A DNA stretch of 64,000 nucleotides from Pseudomonas helmanticensis (GCF_900182985.1 NZ_FXUY01000002.1:436501-500500), one strand, 5' to 3'; shown: positions 35,435-45,298, numbered from the stretch's first letter. The notes: generated from the letters alone by a model not told the origin. Translations and numbers: made by a program.

Positions 35435-35713
35435 TTAGCGCCCGGCGCGGGATTCGCGAATGTAGAAGCGCGCCTTCTCGGCTTTGCTGCTGCAGCCTTC
35501 GAACCCTTCAAATTGCTGTTGGGTTTTGGCTGCGGTCAACAGCGACAGCGCTTTGGAATAACTGACGGTGCCGGCAAAACCTTCGGCCTTGGCCAGATCC
35601 AGTTCATGCCAGGCGGCGTCGAGCTGGCTGCCGCAACTGTCGCGGTAAGCGGTTTTACCGGCGCAACCGGCCAATGCCAGGGCAATCAACGGCACACAGA
35701 TCCAGGCTTTCAT
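35435..35713 (-). CDS. Small lipoprotein of unknown function
   Basis: A 92-residue precursor with a type II signal peptide: KAWICVPLIALALAGC has the lipobox LAGC, so the cysteine is lipidated. The mature part holds two further cysteines (DSCGSQ, FEGCSS) that could form a disulfide, and a helical body (LDLAKAEGFAGTVSYSKALS). ATG at 35713 has GAGGTG seven bases upstream. No family with a known role is recognised; it is codirectional with the CHAD gene 79 bp downstream. Confidence 0.82.
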   Translation of the reverse strand: MKAWICVPLIALALAGCAGKTAYRDSCGSQLDAAWHELDLAKAEGFAGTVSYSKALSLLTAAKTQQQFEGFEGCSSKAEKARFYIRESRAGR

Positions 35714-35930
35714 CACTCACACCTCAAAGATTGGTCAACAGTCGTGCAGGTAAGACGGTCAGGCCGGGGAAAAGTGCCTTGCCGGCGGGTAAATCTGCGC
35801 TGGCGAAAAGGATAGCGCCGAAGGGTCACTGAGTATCGAAAAAACGACGTCAGCGGCGCACCCGACGACTTCGACGATTGAGCCGCCTGCCCGATGGGTG
35901 CATTGTGCAACCTTGTCGGGAGGAAGTTTG

Positions 35931-36971
35931 ATGAAAAAGCGTGTCGCACTGGTGCTGGGCTCCGGTGGCGCCCGGGGCTACGCCCATATCGGGGTCATTG
36001 AAGAGATTGAACGACGCGGTTATGACATCGCCTGCATTGCCGGATGTTCGATGGGTGCGGTGGTCGGCGGGATCTATGCGGCTGGCAAGCTCGATGACTA
36101 TCGCCGCTGGATCGAAAGCCTCGACTACCTCGATGTGTTGCGTCTGGTCGATGTCAGTTTTCGCCTCGGCGCGATTCGCGGCGAGAAGGTCTTCGGGCAG
36201 ATTCGCAAGATCGTCGGCGAGATCAATATCGAAGACCTGCGCATCCCCTACACCGCCGTCGCTGCCGACCTCACCAATCAACAGGAAATCTGGTTCCAGG
36301 AAGGTTGCCTGCATCAGGCGATGCGCGCCTCGGCAGCGATTCCGAGCCTGTTCACACCGGTGATGCAAGGCAATCGCATGCTGGTCGATGGCGGCATTCT
36401 CAATCCGTTGCCGATCGTGCCGGTGGTCTCCAGCCACTGCGATCTGATCATTGCGGTCAATCTCAACTCGACCAACCAGCGCCATTACAAATTGCCGGTG
36501 ATCGAACGTCCGCCGGCATTCCGTTCGCGCTTCGACAGCCTGATCAACTCGCTGGGTTCGAAGATGCCGTTCCGCCGCAAACAGGCCGAGCAGTTACTGA
36601 AACTGGAGCAGGAAGCCTTGCGTGCCGAGGCCGCTGAGATCAATCCGTGGCTCGAAGGTGCAGAGCCGGAGAACCAGCAACCGGCGGCAGCTCCGGAGCG
36701 TGAAGGCGCGCCGAAATCCGCGACCGGTTCGTTCATCATCGATAACGTCGGGCCGGCGTCGCTGCTGGACTTGATCAACCAGAGTTTCGAGGTGATGCAG
36801 ACCTCGCTGGCGCAGTACAAGATTGCCGGGTATCCGCCGGATATTCTGATCAACGTGCCGAAGCGGGTTTGCCGGTTTTTCGAGTTTTACAAGGCGCCGG
36901 AGTTGATCGCGCTGGGCCGCGAGATTGCGCGCGATACGCTGGATCGGTATGAGAGTGAGCAGCAGCAATAA
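35931..36971 (+). CDS. Patatin-like phospholipase (RssA-like)
   Basis: A 346-residue Ser-Asp dyad hydrolase. The N-terminus LVLGSGGARGYAHIGVI holds the oxyanion loop, GCSMG holds nucleophile S40 and MLVDGGILNPLPI holds D153. There is no signal peptide, so it acts in the cytosol or at the membrane face, deacylating phospholipids. The C-terminal 120 residues are specific to this subgroup. GGGAGGAAGTTTG is a strong ribosome site. A solitary REP follows the stop and reaches into the end of the convergent kdpE. Confidence 0.9.
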   Translation: MKKRVALVLGSGGARGYAHIGVIEEIERRGYDIACIAGCSMGAVVGGIYAAGKLDDYRRWIESLDYLDVLRLVDVSFRLGAIRGEKVFGQIRKIVGEINIEDLRIPYTAVAADLTNQQEIWFQEGCLHQAMRASAAIPSLFTPVMQGNRMLVDGGILNPLPIVPVVSSHCDLIIAVNLNSTNQRHYKLPVIERPPAFRSRFDSLINSLGSKMPFRRKQAEQLLKLEQEALRAEAAEINPWLEGAEPENQQPAAAPEREGAPKSATGSFIIDNVGPASLLDLINQSFEVMQTSLAQYKIAGYPPDILINVPKRVCRFFEFYKAPELIALGREIARDTLDRYESEQQQ

Positions 36972-36975
36972 GATC

Positions 36976-37005
36976 AAAAGATCGCAGCCTTCGGCAGCTC
37001 CTACA
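36976..37005. repeat. Solitary REP half-site overlapping the end of kdpE
   Basis: Single REP arm AAAGATCGCAGCCTTCGGCA and following GCTCCTACA. On the minus strand its TGTAG provides the TAG stop (37003-37001) of kdpE and part of the preceding ATG codon. No partner arm is present. Confidence 0.85.
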
Positions 37006-37699
37006 TTGGAGAAGATTCCAACAACCGATAACCAACACCTGCCTCGGTCACGATAAACCGTGGCCGGGTCGGATCGTCCGCCAGTTTCTGGCGTAAATGC
37101 CCCACCACAATCCGCAGATAATGACTGTCCTCGGTGTGGGTCGGCCCCCAGATATCCTTGAGCAGTTGCTGCTGGGTGATCACTCGCCCCGGATGCCGCG
37201 CCAGTTGCGCCAGCACCGCATATTCCTTGCGGGTCAGCGCTACTTCGACGCCGTCGAGCAACACCCGCCGATACGCCAGATCAACCGTCAGCGGGCCGAA
37301 ATTCAGTGCCGCTTGCTGCGCCTCTCCTGCTGGCGCCTGGCGCAACAGTGCCCGCACCCGCGCCAGAAATTCCTGAATCCCGAACGGCTTGGTCACGTAG
37401 TCGTTGGCGCCGCCATCCAGTGCCTCGACTTTCTGCCCTTCGCTGGCACGCACCGACAGCACCAGCACTGGCGCCGTGGCCCATTCGCGAAACTCACGGA
37501 GCACTTGCTGGCCGTCCATGTCCGGCAGGCCGAGGTCGAGCACCAACAAGTCCGGTTTATTCAGCGCCGCTTGCGCGAGGCCTTCGGCACCGGTGCCGGC
37601 CTCAAGCACTTTGTAGCCTTGCGAAGCGAGGCTGATGCGCAGGAACTTGCGGATTTGCGGTTCGTCGTCGATGACCAAAATGGTCGCGGTCTGGCTCAT
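37001..37699 (-). CDS. kdpE: Two-component response regulator KdpE
   Basis: A 232-residue OmpR-type regulator. The receiver domain has DD at 11-12, phospho-acceptor D55 in LVLDLGLPDMDG and lysine in TKPFG; the C-terminal winged helix reads LTRKEYAVLAQLARHPGRVI. It activates kdpFABC when potassium is scarce. The final codons and the TAG stop come from a REP half-site, so the last residues (SSPM) differ from a typical KdpE end. It lies 48 bp after kdpD on the same strand. Confidence 0.96.
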   Translation of the reverse strand: MSQTATILVIDDEPQIRKFLRISLASQGYKVLEAGTGAEGLAQAALNKPDLLVLDLGLPDMDGQQVLREFREWATAPVLVLSVRASEGQKVEALDGGANDYVTKPFGIQEFLARVRALLRQAPAGEAQQAALNFGPLTVDLAYRRVLLDGVEVALTRKEYAVLAQLARHPGRVITQQQLLKDIWGPTHTEDSHYLRIVVGHLRQKLADDPTRPRFIVTEAGVGYRLLESSPM

Positions 37700-37747
37700 G
37701 GATTCACATCAACAGAAAAGATTGGCAAGAGAGTAGCGCAGGCGAAT

Positions 37748-40399
37748 TCAGGCTTCATCATCCATCCCCGGTTGCGCCTGCAAGGGCAAGTGCAAGGTGA
37801 TGCAGGTGCCGCGCCCTTCGATGCCATCGGCAACGCTGATCCGCCCACCGTGCGCGCCGACCATACCCTGACAGATCGCCAACCCGAGACCGGTGCCCTG
37901 GCCGCCGCGATCACCGCGTGCAGCGGTGTAGAACATGTCGAAAATCTTCGCCCGCTCGTCTTCGGGAATCCCCGGCCCTTCGTCGCTGACCGAGAAGAAA
38001 ATCTCTTGGTCATCGGCGCCAGCGCGCAATTCCAGACGACCGTGAGGCGGTGAGAACCGTGCGGCGTTTTCCATGACATTGACCAGCGCCTGTTCGATCA
38101 GCGCGGCATGCACGAACAGCAGCGGCAACTCGGCCGGCACCTCGGTACTGACCTGCAACGGCGCGAGCACCGCGCGCAGGCGATTGAGCGAACTGCCGAC
38201 AATGTCGGCGGGTGATACCCAGTCCCGCGCCAGTTTCAGAGCACCGTGGCCGAGACGAGTCATGTCGAGCAGATTCTGAATGTAGCGATCAAGACGTTCG
38301 GCTTCATCGCGGGTGCCTTCGAGCAGCTCGCGGCGATCCTCCAGCGGGATCGCTTCGCCAAGTGCGAGCAAGCTGTCGATGCTGCCGCGCATGGCCGTCA
38401 GTGGCGTGCGCAAATCATGCGACACCGAGGCCAGCAAGGCGCTACGCAATTGCTCGGTTTCGCCATGCAGGCGTGCAGCTTCCAGATCATCCGCCAGTTG
38501 CGCACGGGCCAGCGCTTGCGCCAGCGGTTGACTCAGCGCGGTGAGCAAACGCCGACGCTGACCGCTCAAGGTCTGGCCCTCTTTGGCGCAGACACCGAGC
38601 AATGCCAGCGGCCCGTCCTCAACCGACAGCGGCCACCACCACCAACGCCCGAGCGGCAACGTGCCGGTGCCCATGCCCGCCGGTTGATCGTGTTGCCAGG
38701 CCCAGTCGGCGGCGGCGCGTTCGGACTCGGTAAATTGCAGCGGGCCACCGGTCTCGACTTTCCAGCCGTTCTGGCCATCGCGATTGAGCAGGCACAGCTG
38801 CAGATCGCTCCAGCCATTGAGGTGTTGCGCGGCGGCGCTGACCACAGCCTGACGGTCGGTGGCGGCCGTCAATTTTCGCGACAGGTCGAGCAACTCGGTG
38901 GTCTCTTCCTGAGTGTCGCGCAACGCCTGCAATTGCCGGCGCTGGCGCGCTGCAAGGTTACCGGTGAGCGCCGCCATCAGCAGGAAAAACAGCAAGGTCA
39001 GCACGTCTTCTTCGCGCTGGATGCTGAAGGAAAAATTCGGCGGAATGAACAGAAAATCGTAGGTCAGAAACGACAGCGCCGCACAGGCCAGCGCCGGGCC
39101 TAGGCTGCTGCGCACCGCCACCAGCAACACCGCCGCGAGGAACACCAGCGAGATGTTCGGCAACGGCAGCACACTCGACACTGCCCACGCCAAGGCACTG
39201 GCCAGCACCGTCGCGACCAGCGCCAGGGCATAGTCAAACCACACCAGTGTCAGCGGGCTTCGCGGACGCGATTGCGGGTGTTGATGATCGTTGTCGAGGA
39301 CGTTGATTTCCAGGCCATGGGCCTGACGCAACAGACGCGCGGCCAAGCCACCGCCAAACAGGCGACGGCGCAAACTCGGCCGGGACTGGCCGACCAGCAC
39401 CAGGCTCGCACGACGCTCGGCGGCATGCTGGATCAGGGTTTTCGCCACTTCACCGGCGCGCAGTAAAACCACTTCGCCACCGAGGCGTTCGGCCAATTGT
39501 TGCGCGTTTTGCAGACGCAAACGCGATTGCTCGTCACGCACGCTGCCGTTGTCGACATGCACCAGACTCCACGGCAGATGCCGACGTTGCGCTACACGAC
39601 TGGCATGCCGCACCAGACGTTCGGCCTGAGCATCGCCGTCGACGCCGACCAGCAGCCTCCCGCGCACTGCCGGCGCGGCCTGACCGAGCTGGCGATAACC
39701 TTGCGCAAGATCGTTATCGACCTGCGCAGCGGCGGTTTGCATCGCCAGTTCGCGCAATGCCGTGAGGTTGGTCTGGGTGAAAAACGCATCGATGGCCGCC
39801 CGCGCCTGCTCCGGCACATAGACCTTGCCCTCGCGCAGACGCTCGAGCAACTCGCGTGGCGGCAGGTCGATCAGCAACAGTTCATAGGCCTCTTGCAAGA
39901 CCCAGTCCGGCAGGGTTTCGCGCACTTGCACACCGGTAATGCCGCGCACCTGATCGTTGAGACTTTCGAGGTGCTGGACGTTGACCGTGGTGAACACGTC
40001 GATGCCGGCGGCGAGCAATTCCTGAATGTCTTGCCAGCGCTTGGTGTGTCGACTGCCGGGGGCGTTGCTGTGCGCCAGTTCATCCACCAGCACCAGCTTC
40101 GGTCTGGCTGCGAGGATGCCGTCGAGGTCCATTTCTTCGAGCATCACGCCACGGTATTCCGAACGCACCAGCGGTTGCTGCGGCAAGCCGCCAAGCAACG
40201 CTTCGGTTTCGGCGCGGCCATGGGTTTCAACCACGCCGGCAATGACTTTGACGCCCTGACGCAGTTGCGTGTGGGCGGCCTGGAGCATCGCGTAAGTCTT
40301 GCCGACACCGGGGGCGGCGCCGAGGAATACCTTGAGCCGGCCACGGCCGTCGCGGGGCAGGTCTGCTAACAGCGCGTCGGCGCGGCCGGAGTCGCTCAT
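37748..40399 (-). CDS. kdpD: Potassium-sensing histidine kinase KdpD
   Basis: An 883-residue sensor kinase. The N-terminal cytoplasmic KdpD domain has Walker A GAAPGVGKT (27-35) and Walker B-like LVLVDELAH; a UspA-like domain covers about 248-370, four membrane helices lie at about 390-480, a GAF-like region follows, and the kinase core has H661 in SVSHDLRTPL and an ATPase domain with GPGIPEDE and GTGLGLAI. It controls KdpE phosphorylation in response to potassium and turgor. The ATG at 40399 begins MSDSGRADALLA. A compound REP block separates it from kdpC. Confidence 0.96.
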   Translation of the reverse strand: MSDSGRADALLADLPRDGRGRLKVFLGAAPGVGKTYAMLQAAHTQLRQGVKVIAGVVETHGRAETEALLGGLPQQPLVRSEYRGVMLEEMDLDGILAARPKLVLVDELAHSNAPGSRHTKRWQDIQELLAAGIDVFTTVNVQHLESLNDQVRGITGVQVRETLPDWVLQEAYELLLIDLPPRELLERLREGKVYVPEQARAAIDAFFTQTNLTALRELAMQTAAAQVDNDLAQGYRQLGQAAPAVRGRLLVGVDGDAQAERLVRHASRVAQRRHLPWSLVHVDNGSVRDEQSRLRLQNAQQLAERLGGEVVLLRAGEVAKTLIQHAAERRASLVLVGQSRPSLRRRLFGGGLAARLLRQAHGLEINVLDNDHQHPQSRPRSPLTLVWFDYALALVATVLASALAWAVSSVLPLPNISLVFLAAVLLVAVRSSLGPALACAALSFLTYDFLFIPPNFSFSIQREEDVLTLLFFLLMAALTGNLAARQRRQLQALRDTQEETTELLDLSRKLTAATDRQAVVSAAAQHLNGWSDLQLCLLNRDGQNGWKVETGGPLQFTESERAAADWAWQHDQPAGMGTGTLPLGRWWWWPLSVEDGPLALLGVCAKEGQTLSGQRRRLLTALSQPLAQALARAQLADDLEAARLHGETEQLRSALLASVSHDLRTPLTAMRGSIDSLLALGEAIPLEDRRELLEGTRDEAERLDRYIQNLLDMTRLGHGALKLARDWVSPADIVGSSLNRLRAVLAPLQVSTEVPAELPLLFVHAALIEQALVNVMENAARFSPPHGRLELRAGADDQEIFFSVSDEGPGIPEDERAKIFDMFYTAARGDRGGQGTGLGLAICQGMVGAHGGRISVADGIEGRGTCITLHLPLQAQPGMDDEA

Positions 40400-40425
40400 C
40401 TGGGATTGCCTTGTGCGGTTTTGAA

Positions 40426-40536
40426 TGATCGTTCCCACGCTCTGCGTGGGAATGCAGCCCGGGACGCTCTGCGTCCCACCAAAGCGGACGCGGAACGTCC
40501 ATTGATACATTCCCACGCAGAGCGTGGGAATGATCA
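40426..40536. repeat. Compound REP block between kdpC and kdpD
   Basis: Outer arms at 40426-40454 and 40508-40536 are inverted copies of 29 bp with one mismatch. Each arm is itself a hairpin (TTCCCACGC-TCT-GCGTGGGAA), and two smaller palindromes (GGGACGC-TCT-GCGTCCC and GGACG/CGTCC) lie inside. The result is a cloverleaf-like element within the operon. Confidence 0.9.
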
Positions 40537-40540
40537 TCTT

Positions 40541-41086
40541 CTACAGCTTTTCCAGTGCCATGTTCAGCTCCAGCACATTGACCACCGGCGGCCCCACCAA
40601 CGGCTGTTCGATGTGCGCATCAAGCAGTTGCTGCAAAGTCGCCACCGGCAGGTTTCGCGCCGTCGCGACTCGCGCCAGTTGATAGGCAATTGCCGCCGGT
40701 GGCAAGTGCGGATCGAGGCCGCTGCCGGAGGTGGTCAACAGTGCCAATGGCACCGGGCCCTGGCCAGGCACCTGGAGCTTGTTGGCGTCATCGATCACTC
40801 GCGTGGCAAGGGCCGGATTACTCGGCGCCAGGTTACTTGCGCTACTGGAAACGGTGGCAAACGCACCGGCGGATGGACGCGGATGGAACCACGCATCGCC
40901 GACAAAATCCTGGGCGATCAGCGACGAGCCACGGACCTTGCCGTCGGCGTCATGGACCAGACTGCCATTGGCCTGTGCGGGAAACGCGACTTGCGCAACA
41001 CCGGTCACCACCAGTGGGTAGGCAACGCCAGTGATCAAGGTCATCAGCACCAGCAGGCTCAGGGCCGGACGTATCATTGTGGACAT
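40541..41086 (-). CDS. kdpC: Potassium-transporting ATPase subunit KdpC
   Basis: A 181-residue single-span membrane protein (helix about 8-31, [20 protein letters not shown]) with a periplasmic domain containing GSSLIAQDF and HPRPSA, the KdpC hallmarks. It stabilises ATP binding in the KdpFABC pump. The ATG at 41086 follows GAGG by eight bases. Unusually, repeat blocks lie on both sides (227 bp from kdpB, 141 bp from kdpD). Confidence 0.95.
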   Translation of the reverse strand: MSTMIRPALSLLVLMTLITGVAYPLVVTGVAQVAFPAQANGSLVHDADGKVRGSSLIAQDFVGDAWFHPRPSAGAFATVSSSASNLAPSNPALATRVIDDANKLQVPGQGPVPLALLTTSGSGLDPHLPPAAIAYQLARVATARNLPVATLQQLLDAHIEQPLVGPPVVNVLELNMALEKL

Positions 41087-41142
41087 TTCATAATCCTCGA
41101 ATTCGTTGGGCAAACTTTTGTGGGGTGTCAGGGGGATCGTTT

Positions 41143-41305
41143 CCCCCTCACCCCAGCCCTCTCCCACAAGGGGGCGAGGGGAAAGGGAGCCGATCTTTGT
41201 GCTTTTGGAGACCTGAGTTCGACTCGATAGCTCAGGTCGACGTACCTCTGATAAACCACTCGGTCAGTCCCCTCTCCCTCCGGGAGAGGGCTAGGGTGAG
41301 GGGCT
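41143..41305. repeat. Long inverted repeat between kdpB and kdpC
   Basis: CCCTCACCCCAGCCCTCTCC at the left is matched by GGAGAGGGCTAGGGTGAGGG at the right with one mismatch, about 118 bases apart. Each side also has its own local complement (AAGGGGGCGAGGGG, CCCTCTCCCTCC). This is a second repeat family unrelated to the TAGGAGCTGC REPs. Confidence 0.85.
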
Positions 41306-41313
41306 CTTAAAAC

Positions 41314-43374
41314 TCAAACCAAATGCAAAGCCGTGAGCAACATGTCGATCGCCTTGATCCCCACGAACGGCACCAGAATCCCGCCCAGCCCATAGATCAA
41401 CAAATTGCGCCGCAATAACGCAGCCGCACTCGCCGCCTGCACGCGCACACCGCGCAGCGCCAGCGGAATCAGCACGACGATGATCAAGGCGTTGAAGACG
41501 ATCGCCGAGAGGATCGCGCTCTGCGGACTGCTCAGGTGCATGATGTTCAGCACGCCCAGTTGCGGATAGATCGAGGCGAACAACGCCGGCAGGATCGCGA
41601 AGTATTTGGCGATGTCGTTGGCGATGGAGAACGTCGTCAAGGCACCGCGAGTGACCAGCAATTCCTTGCCGATCTGCACCACGTCGAGCAGCTTGGTCGG
41701 ATCGCTGTCGAGGTCGACCATGTTCGCCGCTTCGCGCGCCGCTTGTGTGCCGTCGTTCATCGCCATGCCGACGTCAGCCTGGGCCAGCGCCGGAGCATCG
41801 TTGGCACCGTCGCCGCACATTGCGACCAGTCGACCGTCGTTCTGCTCGTGGCGAATGCGCGCGAGTTTTTTCTCCGGCGTGGCTTCGGCGAGCACATCGT
41901 CAACCCCCGCTTCGGCAGCAATCGCCGCAGCGGTCAGCGGGTTGTCGCCGGTGACCATTACCGTACGAATCCCCAGTTTGCGCAGCTCGGCAAAGCGCTC
42001 GCGAATACCTGGCTTGACCACGTCCTTGAGGTGGATCGCACCGAGCAATTTGCCGTCGGCACAGACCAGCAACGGCGTGCCGCCACTCTGCGCGATCTTG
42101 TCGATTTCCCGCGCCAGCGCTGGGGCCAGATCGGCACGTTTCTGACCAAGGAAGGCCAGCAGCGAATCCACCGCGCCCTTGCGATAAACCCGGCCCTGAT
42201 AGTCGACGCCGGACAAACGGGTTTCAGCGCTGAACGGCACGGCGGTGAGGGTTTCCAGCGCCGGTTCCGCTTGCGGATGCAGACCGCGCAGGTACTCGAC
42301 GACGGACTTGCCTTCAGCGGTGTCGTCGGCCAGCGAAGCAAACAGCGCACCTTCGGCCAAATCGCGACCACTCACACCGGGCGCGGCATACACGGCGCTG
42401 CAACGACGGTTACCGAAGGTGATGGTGCCAGTCTTGTCGAGCAGCAGCACATGCACATCGCCCGCCGCTTCCACGGCGCGACCGGATTTGGCGATCACGT
42501 TGAGGCGTACCAGACGGTCCATGCCGGCAATGCCGATGGCCGACAGCAGACCGCCGATGGTGGTCGGAATCAGCGTGACCAGCAGCGCCACCAGAAACAC
42601 CAGCGGCAGGCTGCCGTTGGCAAAATGGGCAAACGGTTGCAAGGTCACCACGACCAACAGGAAGATCAACGTCAGGCCGATCAGCAGAATATCCAGCGCG
42701 ACTTCGTTCGGGGTTTTCTGGCGTTTGGCGCCTTCGACCAGGGCGATCATGCGATCCAGCGTCGACTCACCGGGATTGACGGTGATTTTTACCAGCAACC
42801 AGTCGGACACCAGTCGCGTGTTGCCGGTGACCGCCGAACGGTCGCCGCCGGACTCGCGAATCACTGGCGCCGATTCACCGGTAATTGCCGCTTCGTTGAC
42901 TGCGGCGATGCCTTCGATGACTTCGCCGTCACCGGGGATCATCTCCCCCGCTTCGACACGCACCACATCACCTTTGCGCAGGCTCGCCGCTGGCACGACT
43001 TGAAAGCTGCCATTGGTCAGTTTGCGCCGCGCACTGAGGCCTTCGCTGCCAGCTTTGAGGCTATCGGCGCGAGCCTTGCCGCGACCTTCAGCCAAGGCTT
43101 CGGCGAAGTTGGCGAACAGCACGGTGAACCACAGCCACAGTGCGATTTGTGCAGCAACAAAGGTCGGCACATCGGCGTCGGGAATGAAGCACAGCACGGT
43201 GGTGAAAATCGCCGTCAATTCGACCACCAGCATCACCGGCGAACGTTTCAACTGCCGAGGGTCGAGCTTGACGAAGGCTTGCACCAGCGCCGGACGCCAG
43301 AGGGCCGAAATCGCGGTTTTCGCTTGTTCCGGCGCTTTGACGGCGGCCGGTTTGATTGCGGGCATATTCATCAT
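41314..43374 (-). CDS. kdpB: Potassium-transporting P-type ATPase subunit KdpB
   Basis: A 686-residue P-type ATPase. TGES lies at 165-168, the phosphorylation motif DKTGT at 313-317 (D313), and [16 protein letters not shown] in the P-domain hinge. KdpB hydrolyses ATP to drive potassium import through KdpA at micromolar potassium. Start is the first or second of adjacent ATGs (43374 or 43371) behind AGGAGC; the second has better spacing. It is 21 bp after kdpA. Confidence 0.97.
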   Translation of the reverse strand: MMNMPAIKPAAVKAPEQAKTAISALWRPALVQAFVKLDPRQLKRSPVMLVVELTAIFTTVLCFIPDADVPTFVAAQIALWLWFTVLFANFAEALAEGRGKARADSLKAGSEGLSARRKLTNGSFQVVPAASLRKGDVVRVEAGEMIPGDGEVIEGIAAVNEAAITGESAPVIRESGGDRSAVTGNTRLVSDWLLVKITVNPGESTLDRMIALVEGAKRQKTPNEVALDILLIGLTLIFLLVVVTLQPFAHFANGSLPLVFLVALLVTLIPTTIGGLLSAIGIAGMDRLVRLNVIAKSGRAVEAAGDVHVLLLDKTGTITFGNRRCSAVYAAPGVSGRDLAEGALFASLADDTAEGKSVVEYLRGLHPQAEPALETLTAVPFSAETRLSGVDYQGRVYRKGAVDSLLAFLGQKRADLAPALAREIDKIAQSGGTPLLVCADGKLLGAIHLKDVVKPGIRERFAELRKLGIRTVMVTGDNPLTAAAIAAEAGVDDVLAEATPEKKLARIRHEQNDGRLVAMCGDGANDAPALAQADVGMAMNDGTQAAREAANMVDLDSDPTKLLDVVQIGKELLVTRGALTTFSIANDIAKYFAILPALFASIYPQLGVLNIMHLSSPQSAILSAIVFNALIIVVLIPLALRGVRVQAASAAALLRRNLLIYGLGGILVPFVGIKAIDMLLTALHLV

Positions 43375-43395
43375 TCAGCTCCTAAAATGAAAGGC

Positions 43396-45090
43396 TTAGA
43401 AGCCCATACTCAGATGCTCTGCGATTGGCCCCAATGCGAGGGTCGGCAGAAAGGTCAGGCCGCCGACCAGCAAAATGGTCACGGTCAACAGGGTCACGAA
43501 CAGCGGGCCATGAGTCGGGAAGCTGTTCTGGCCGATCGGTGCGGTTTTCTTCATTGCCAGGCTACCGGCCAGGGCCAGCACCGGGAGGATGTAGCCGAAG
43601 CGACCGATCAACATGCCCAGCCCGAGCATCAGGTTGTGGAACGGCGTGTTCGCGCTCAGGCCACCGAACGCCGAACCGTTGTTGGCACTCGCCGAGGTAT
43701 AGGCGTAAAGCAACTGGCTGAAACCGTGTGGGCCGGGGTTGCTGATAGTGGCTGCCGCACTGGGAACCGTGGCAGCAATCGCACCGAGCACCAGCACGCC
43801 GACCGGCATCACCAGCAAGGTCACCACCAACAATTGCACTTCGCGCGCCTGGAGTTTCTTGCCGAGGTATTCCGGGGTACGGCCGATCATCAAGCCGGCG
43901 AGAAACACCGCGATCAGCACGTTGAGCAACATGCCGTAGAGCCCGGCACCGACGCCGCCGAAGATCACTTCGCCGACCATCATGTTGACCAGCGCGACCA
44001 TGCCACTGAGCGGGTTGAGGCTGTCGTGCATGCCGTTGACCGAACCGTTCGACGCGGCCGTGGTGGTCACCGACCAAAGCACGGTGGCGGTGGTGCCGAA
44101 GCGCGCTTCCTTGCCTTCCAGCGGCGCGGTCTGTTCGACGGCGGCGTTGTTCAGGGTCGGGTTCGGTTGGTACTCGGCCCACAGCGACGTCGCGCCACCG
44201 ATCAGGAACAGCGCCAGCATGCAGGCGATGATCGCGCGGCTCTGACGCAGGTCTTTGACGTAATGGCCGAAGGTGAACACCAGCGCCACCGGGATCAGGA
44301 TGATCGAAGCGACTTCGAACAGGTTGCTCCACGCCGTCGGGTTCTCGAACGGGTGCGCCGAGTTGACGCCGAAGAAGCCGCCACCGTTGGTGCCCAGTTG
44401 CTTGATCGCAATCTGACTCGCGGCCGGGCCCAGCGGAATCACTTGATCAACGCCCTGCATCGTCACCGCATTCACATACTGCGCGAAGGTTTGCGGCACG
44501 CCCTGCCAGACTAGATACAGCGCCAGCAGCAGGCACAGCGGAAGCAAGCCGTAGAGGGTGGCGCGGGTCATGTCGACCCAGAAGTTGCCCAGCGTCTTGG
44601 TCGATTTGCGACCGATACCGCGACACAACGCAACCAGCACGGCGAGGCCGGTGGCGGCGCTGACGAAGTTCTGCACGGTGAGGCCGACCATTTGGCTCAG
44701 ATAGCTGAGGGTCGCTTCGCCGCTGTAGGACTGCCAGTTGGTGTTGGTCATGAAACTGACCGCGGTATTGAACGCCTGGGTCCATTCCTGGCCCGGCAGA
44801 TTCTGCGGATTCAGTGGCAAGTGATCCTGGAACAGCAGGATCGCGAACAGCAGCAGGAACCCGGCGAGGTTGAACGCCAGCAGTGCCAGCGTGTACTTCT
44901 GCCAGCTCTGTTCAGCCTGCGGATCGACCCCGGCAACGCGGTAACAACCGCGCTCGACCGGGCCGAGAATCGGTGTCAGCCAGGTGCGCTGACCTTCCAT
45001 CACTTTGTAGTAGAAGCGCCCGAGCAGCGGCGCCGGCAGCAGGACCACCGCGAAAAACGCGAGGATCAGCCAATAGTCATAACTGTGCAT
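43396..45090 (-). CDS. kdpA: Potassium-transporting ATPase channel subunit KdpA
   Basis: A 564-residue polytopic protein of the SKT/KtrB channel fold with about ten helices. Selectivity loops are visible, including TNTNWQSYSGE and QLGTNGGGFFGVNSAHPFEN with its glycine-rich filter. It provides the high-affinity potassium path of KdpFABC. The ATG at 45090 (MHSYDYWLIL) follows AGGAGCGGCT. KdpF is encoded eight bases upstream. Confidence 0.97.
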   Translation of the reverse strand: MHSYDYWLILAFFAVVLLPAPLLGRFYYKVMEGQRTWLTPILGPVERGCYRVAGVDPQAEQSWQKYTLALLAFNLAGFLLLFAILLFQDHLPLNPQNLPGQEWTQAFNTAVSFMTNTNWQSYSGEATLSYLSQMVGLTVQNFVSAATGLAVLVALCRGIGRKSTKTLGNFWVDMTRATLYGLLPLCLLLALYLVWQGVPQTFAQYVNAVTMQGVDQVIPLGPAASQIAIKQLGTNGGGFFGVNSAHPFENPTAWSNLFEVASIILIPVALVFTFGHYVKDLRQSRAIIACMLALFLIGGATSLWAEYQPNPTLNNAAVEQTAPLEGKEARFGTTATVLWSVTTTAASNGSVNGMHDSLNPLSGMVALVNMMVGEVIFGGVGAGLYGMLLNVLIAVFLAGLMIGRTPEYLGKKLQAREVQLLVVTLLVMPVGVLVLGAIAATVPSAAATISNPGPHGFSQLLYAYTSASANNGSAFGGLSANTPFHNLMLGLGMLIGRFGYILPVLALAGSLAMKKTAPIGQNSFPTHGPLFVTLLTVTILLVGGLTFLPTLALGPIAEHLSMGF

Positions 45091-45098
45091 AGCCGCTC

Positions 45099-45188
45099 CT
45101 AGTTCCGATCCGCGCGCAACAGCGCAACCAACAGATAAATGAACAGCCCCACTGCCAGCAGCAGTGACACCCCGTCCAGAACGCTCAT
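45099..45188 (-). CDS. kdpF: Potassium-transporting ATPase small subunit KdpF
   Basis: A 29-residue peptide consisting of one membrane helix (MSVLDGVSLLLAVGLF then IYLLVALLRADRN), the size and pattern of KdpF, which stabilises the KdpFABC complex. It is the first gene of kdpFABCDE, 8 bp before kdpA, with GAGATCTTCC upstream of the ATG. A candidate KdpE-binding site lies about 87 bp upstream. Confidence 0.93.
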   Translation of the reverse strand: MSVLDGVSLLLAVGLFIYLLVALLRADRN

Positions 45189-45274
45189 GGAAGATCTCCG
45201 TGTTACGGCGTATTGCCGCGTGTGGGGTGATTGTCGGAAAGGAGGCTGTAAAGGAACGAGACCGAGGGGTGCGG

Positions 45275-45298
45275 CGGGGCATAAAGAAAGCGTAAAGA
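45275..45298 (-). promoter_or_regulatory. Candidate KdpE-binding site of kdpFABCDE
   Basis: On the minus strand TCTTTACGCTTTCTTTATGC is followed by CCCGCC, similar to the T-rich 23-bp KdpE site upstream of E. coli kdpF as I remember it, including the CCCGCC tail. It is about 87 bp before the kdpF start codon, a normal activator distance. Confidence 0.55.

Noticed and set aside
41536..44514. A 992-codon plus-strand open frame antisense to kdpB and kdpA
   Set aside because: It is the mirror of strongly conserved kdp genes; long antisense frames are normal in high-GC DNA, and its product is low-complexity in Gln, His and Arg with no known motif.
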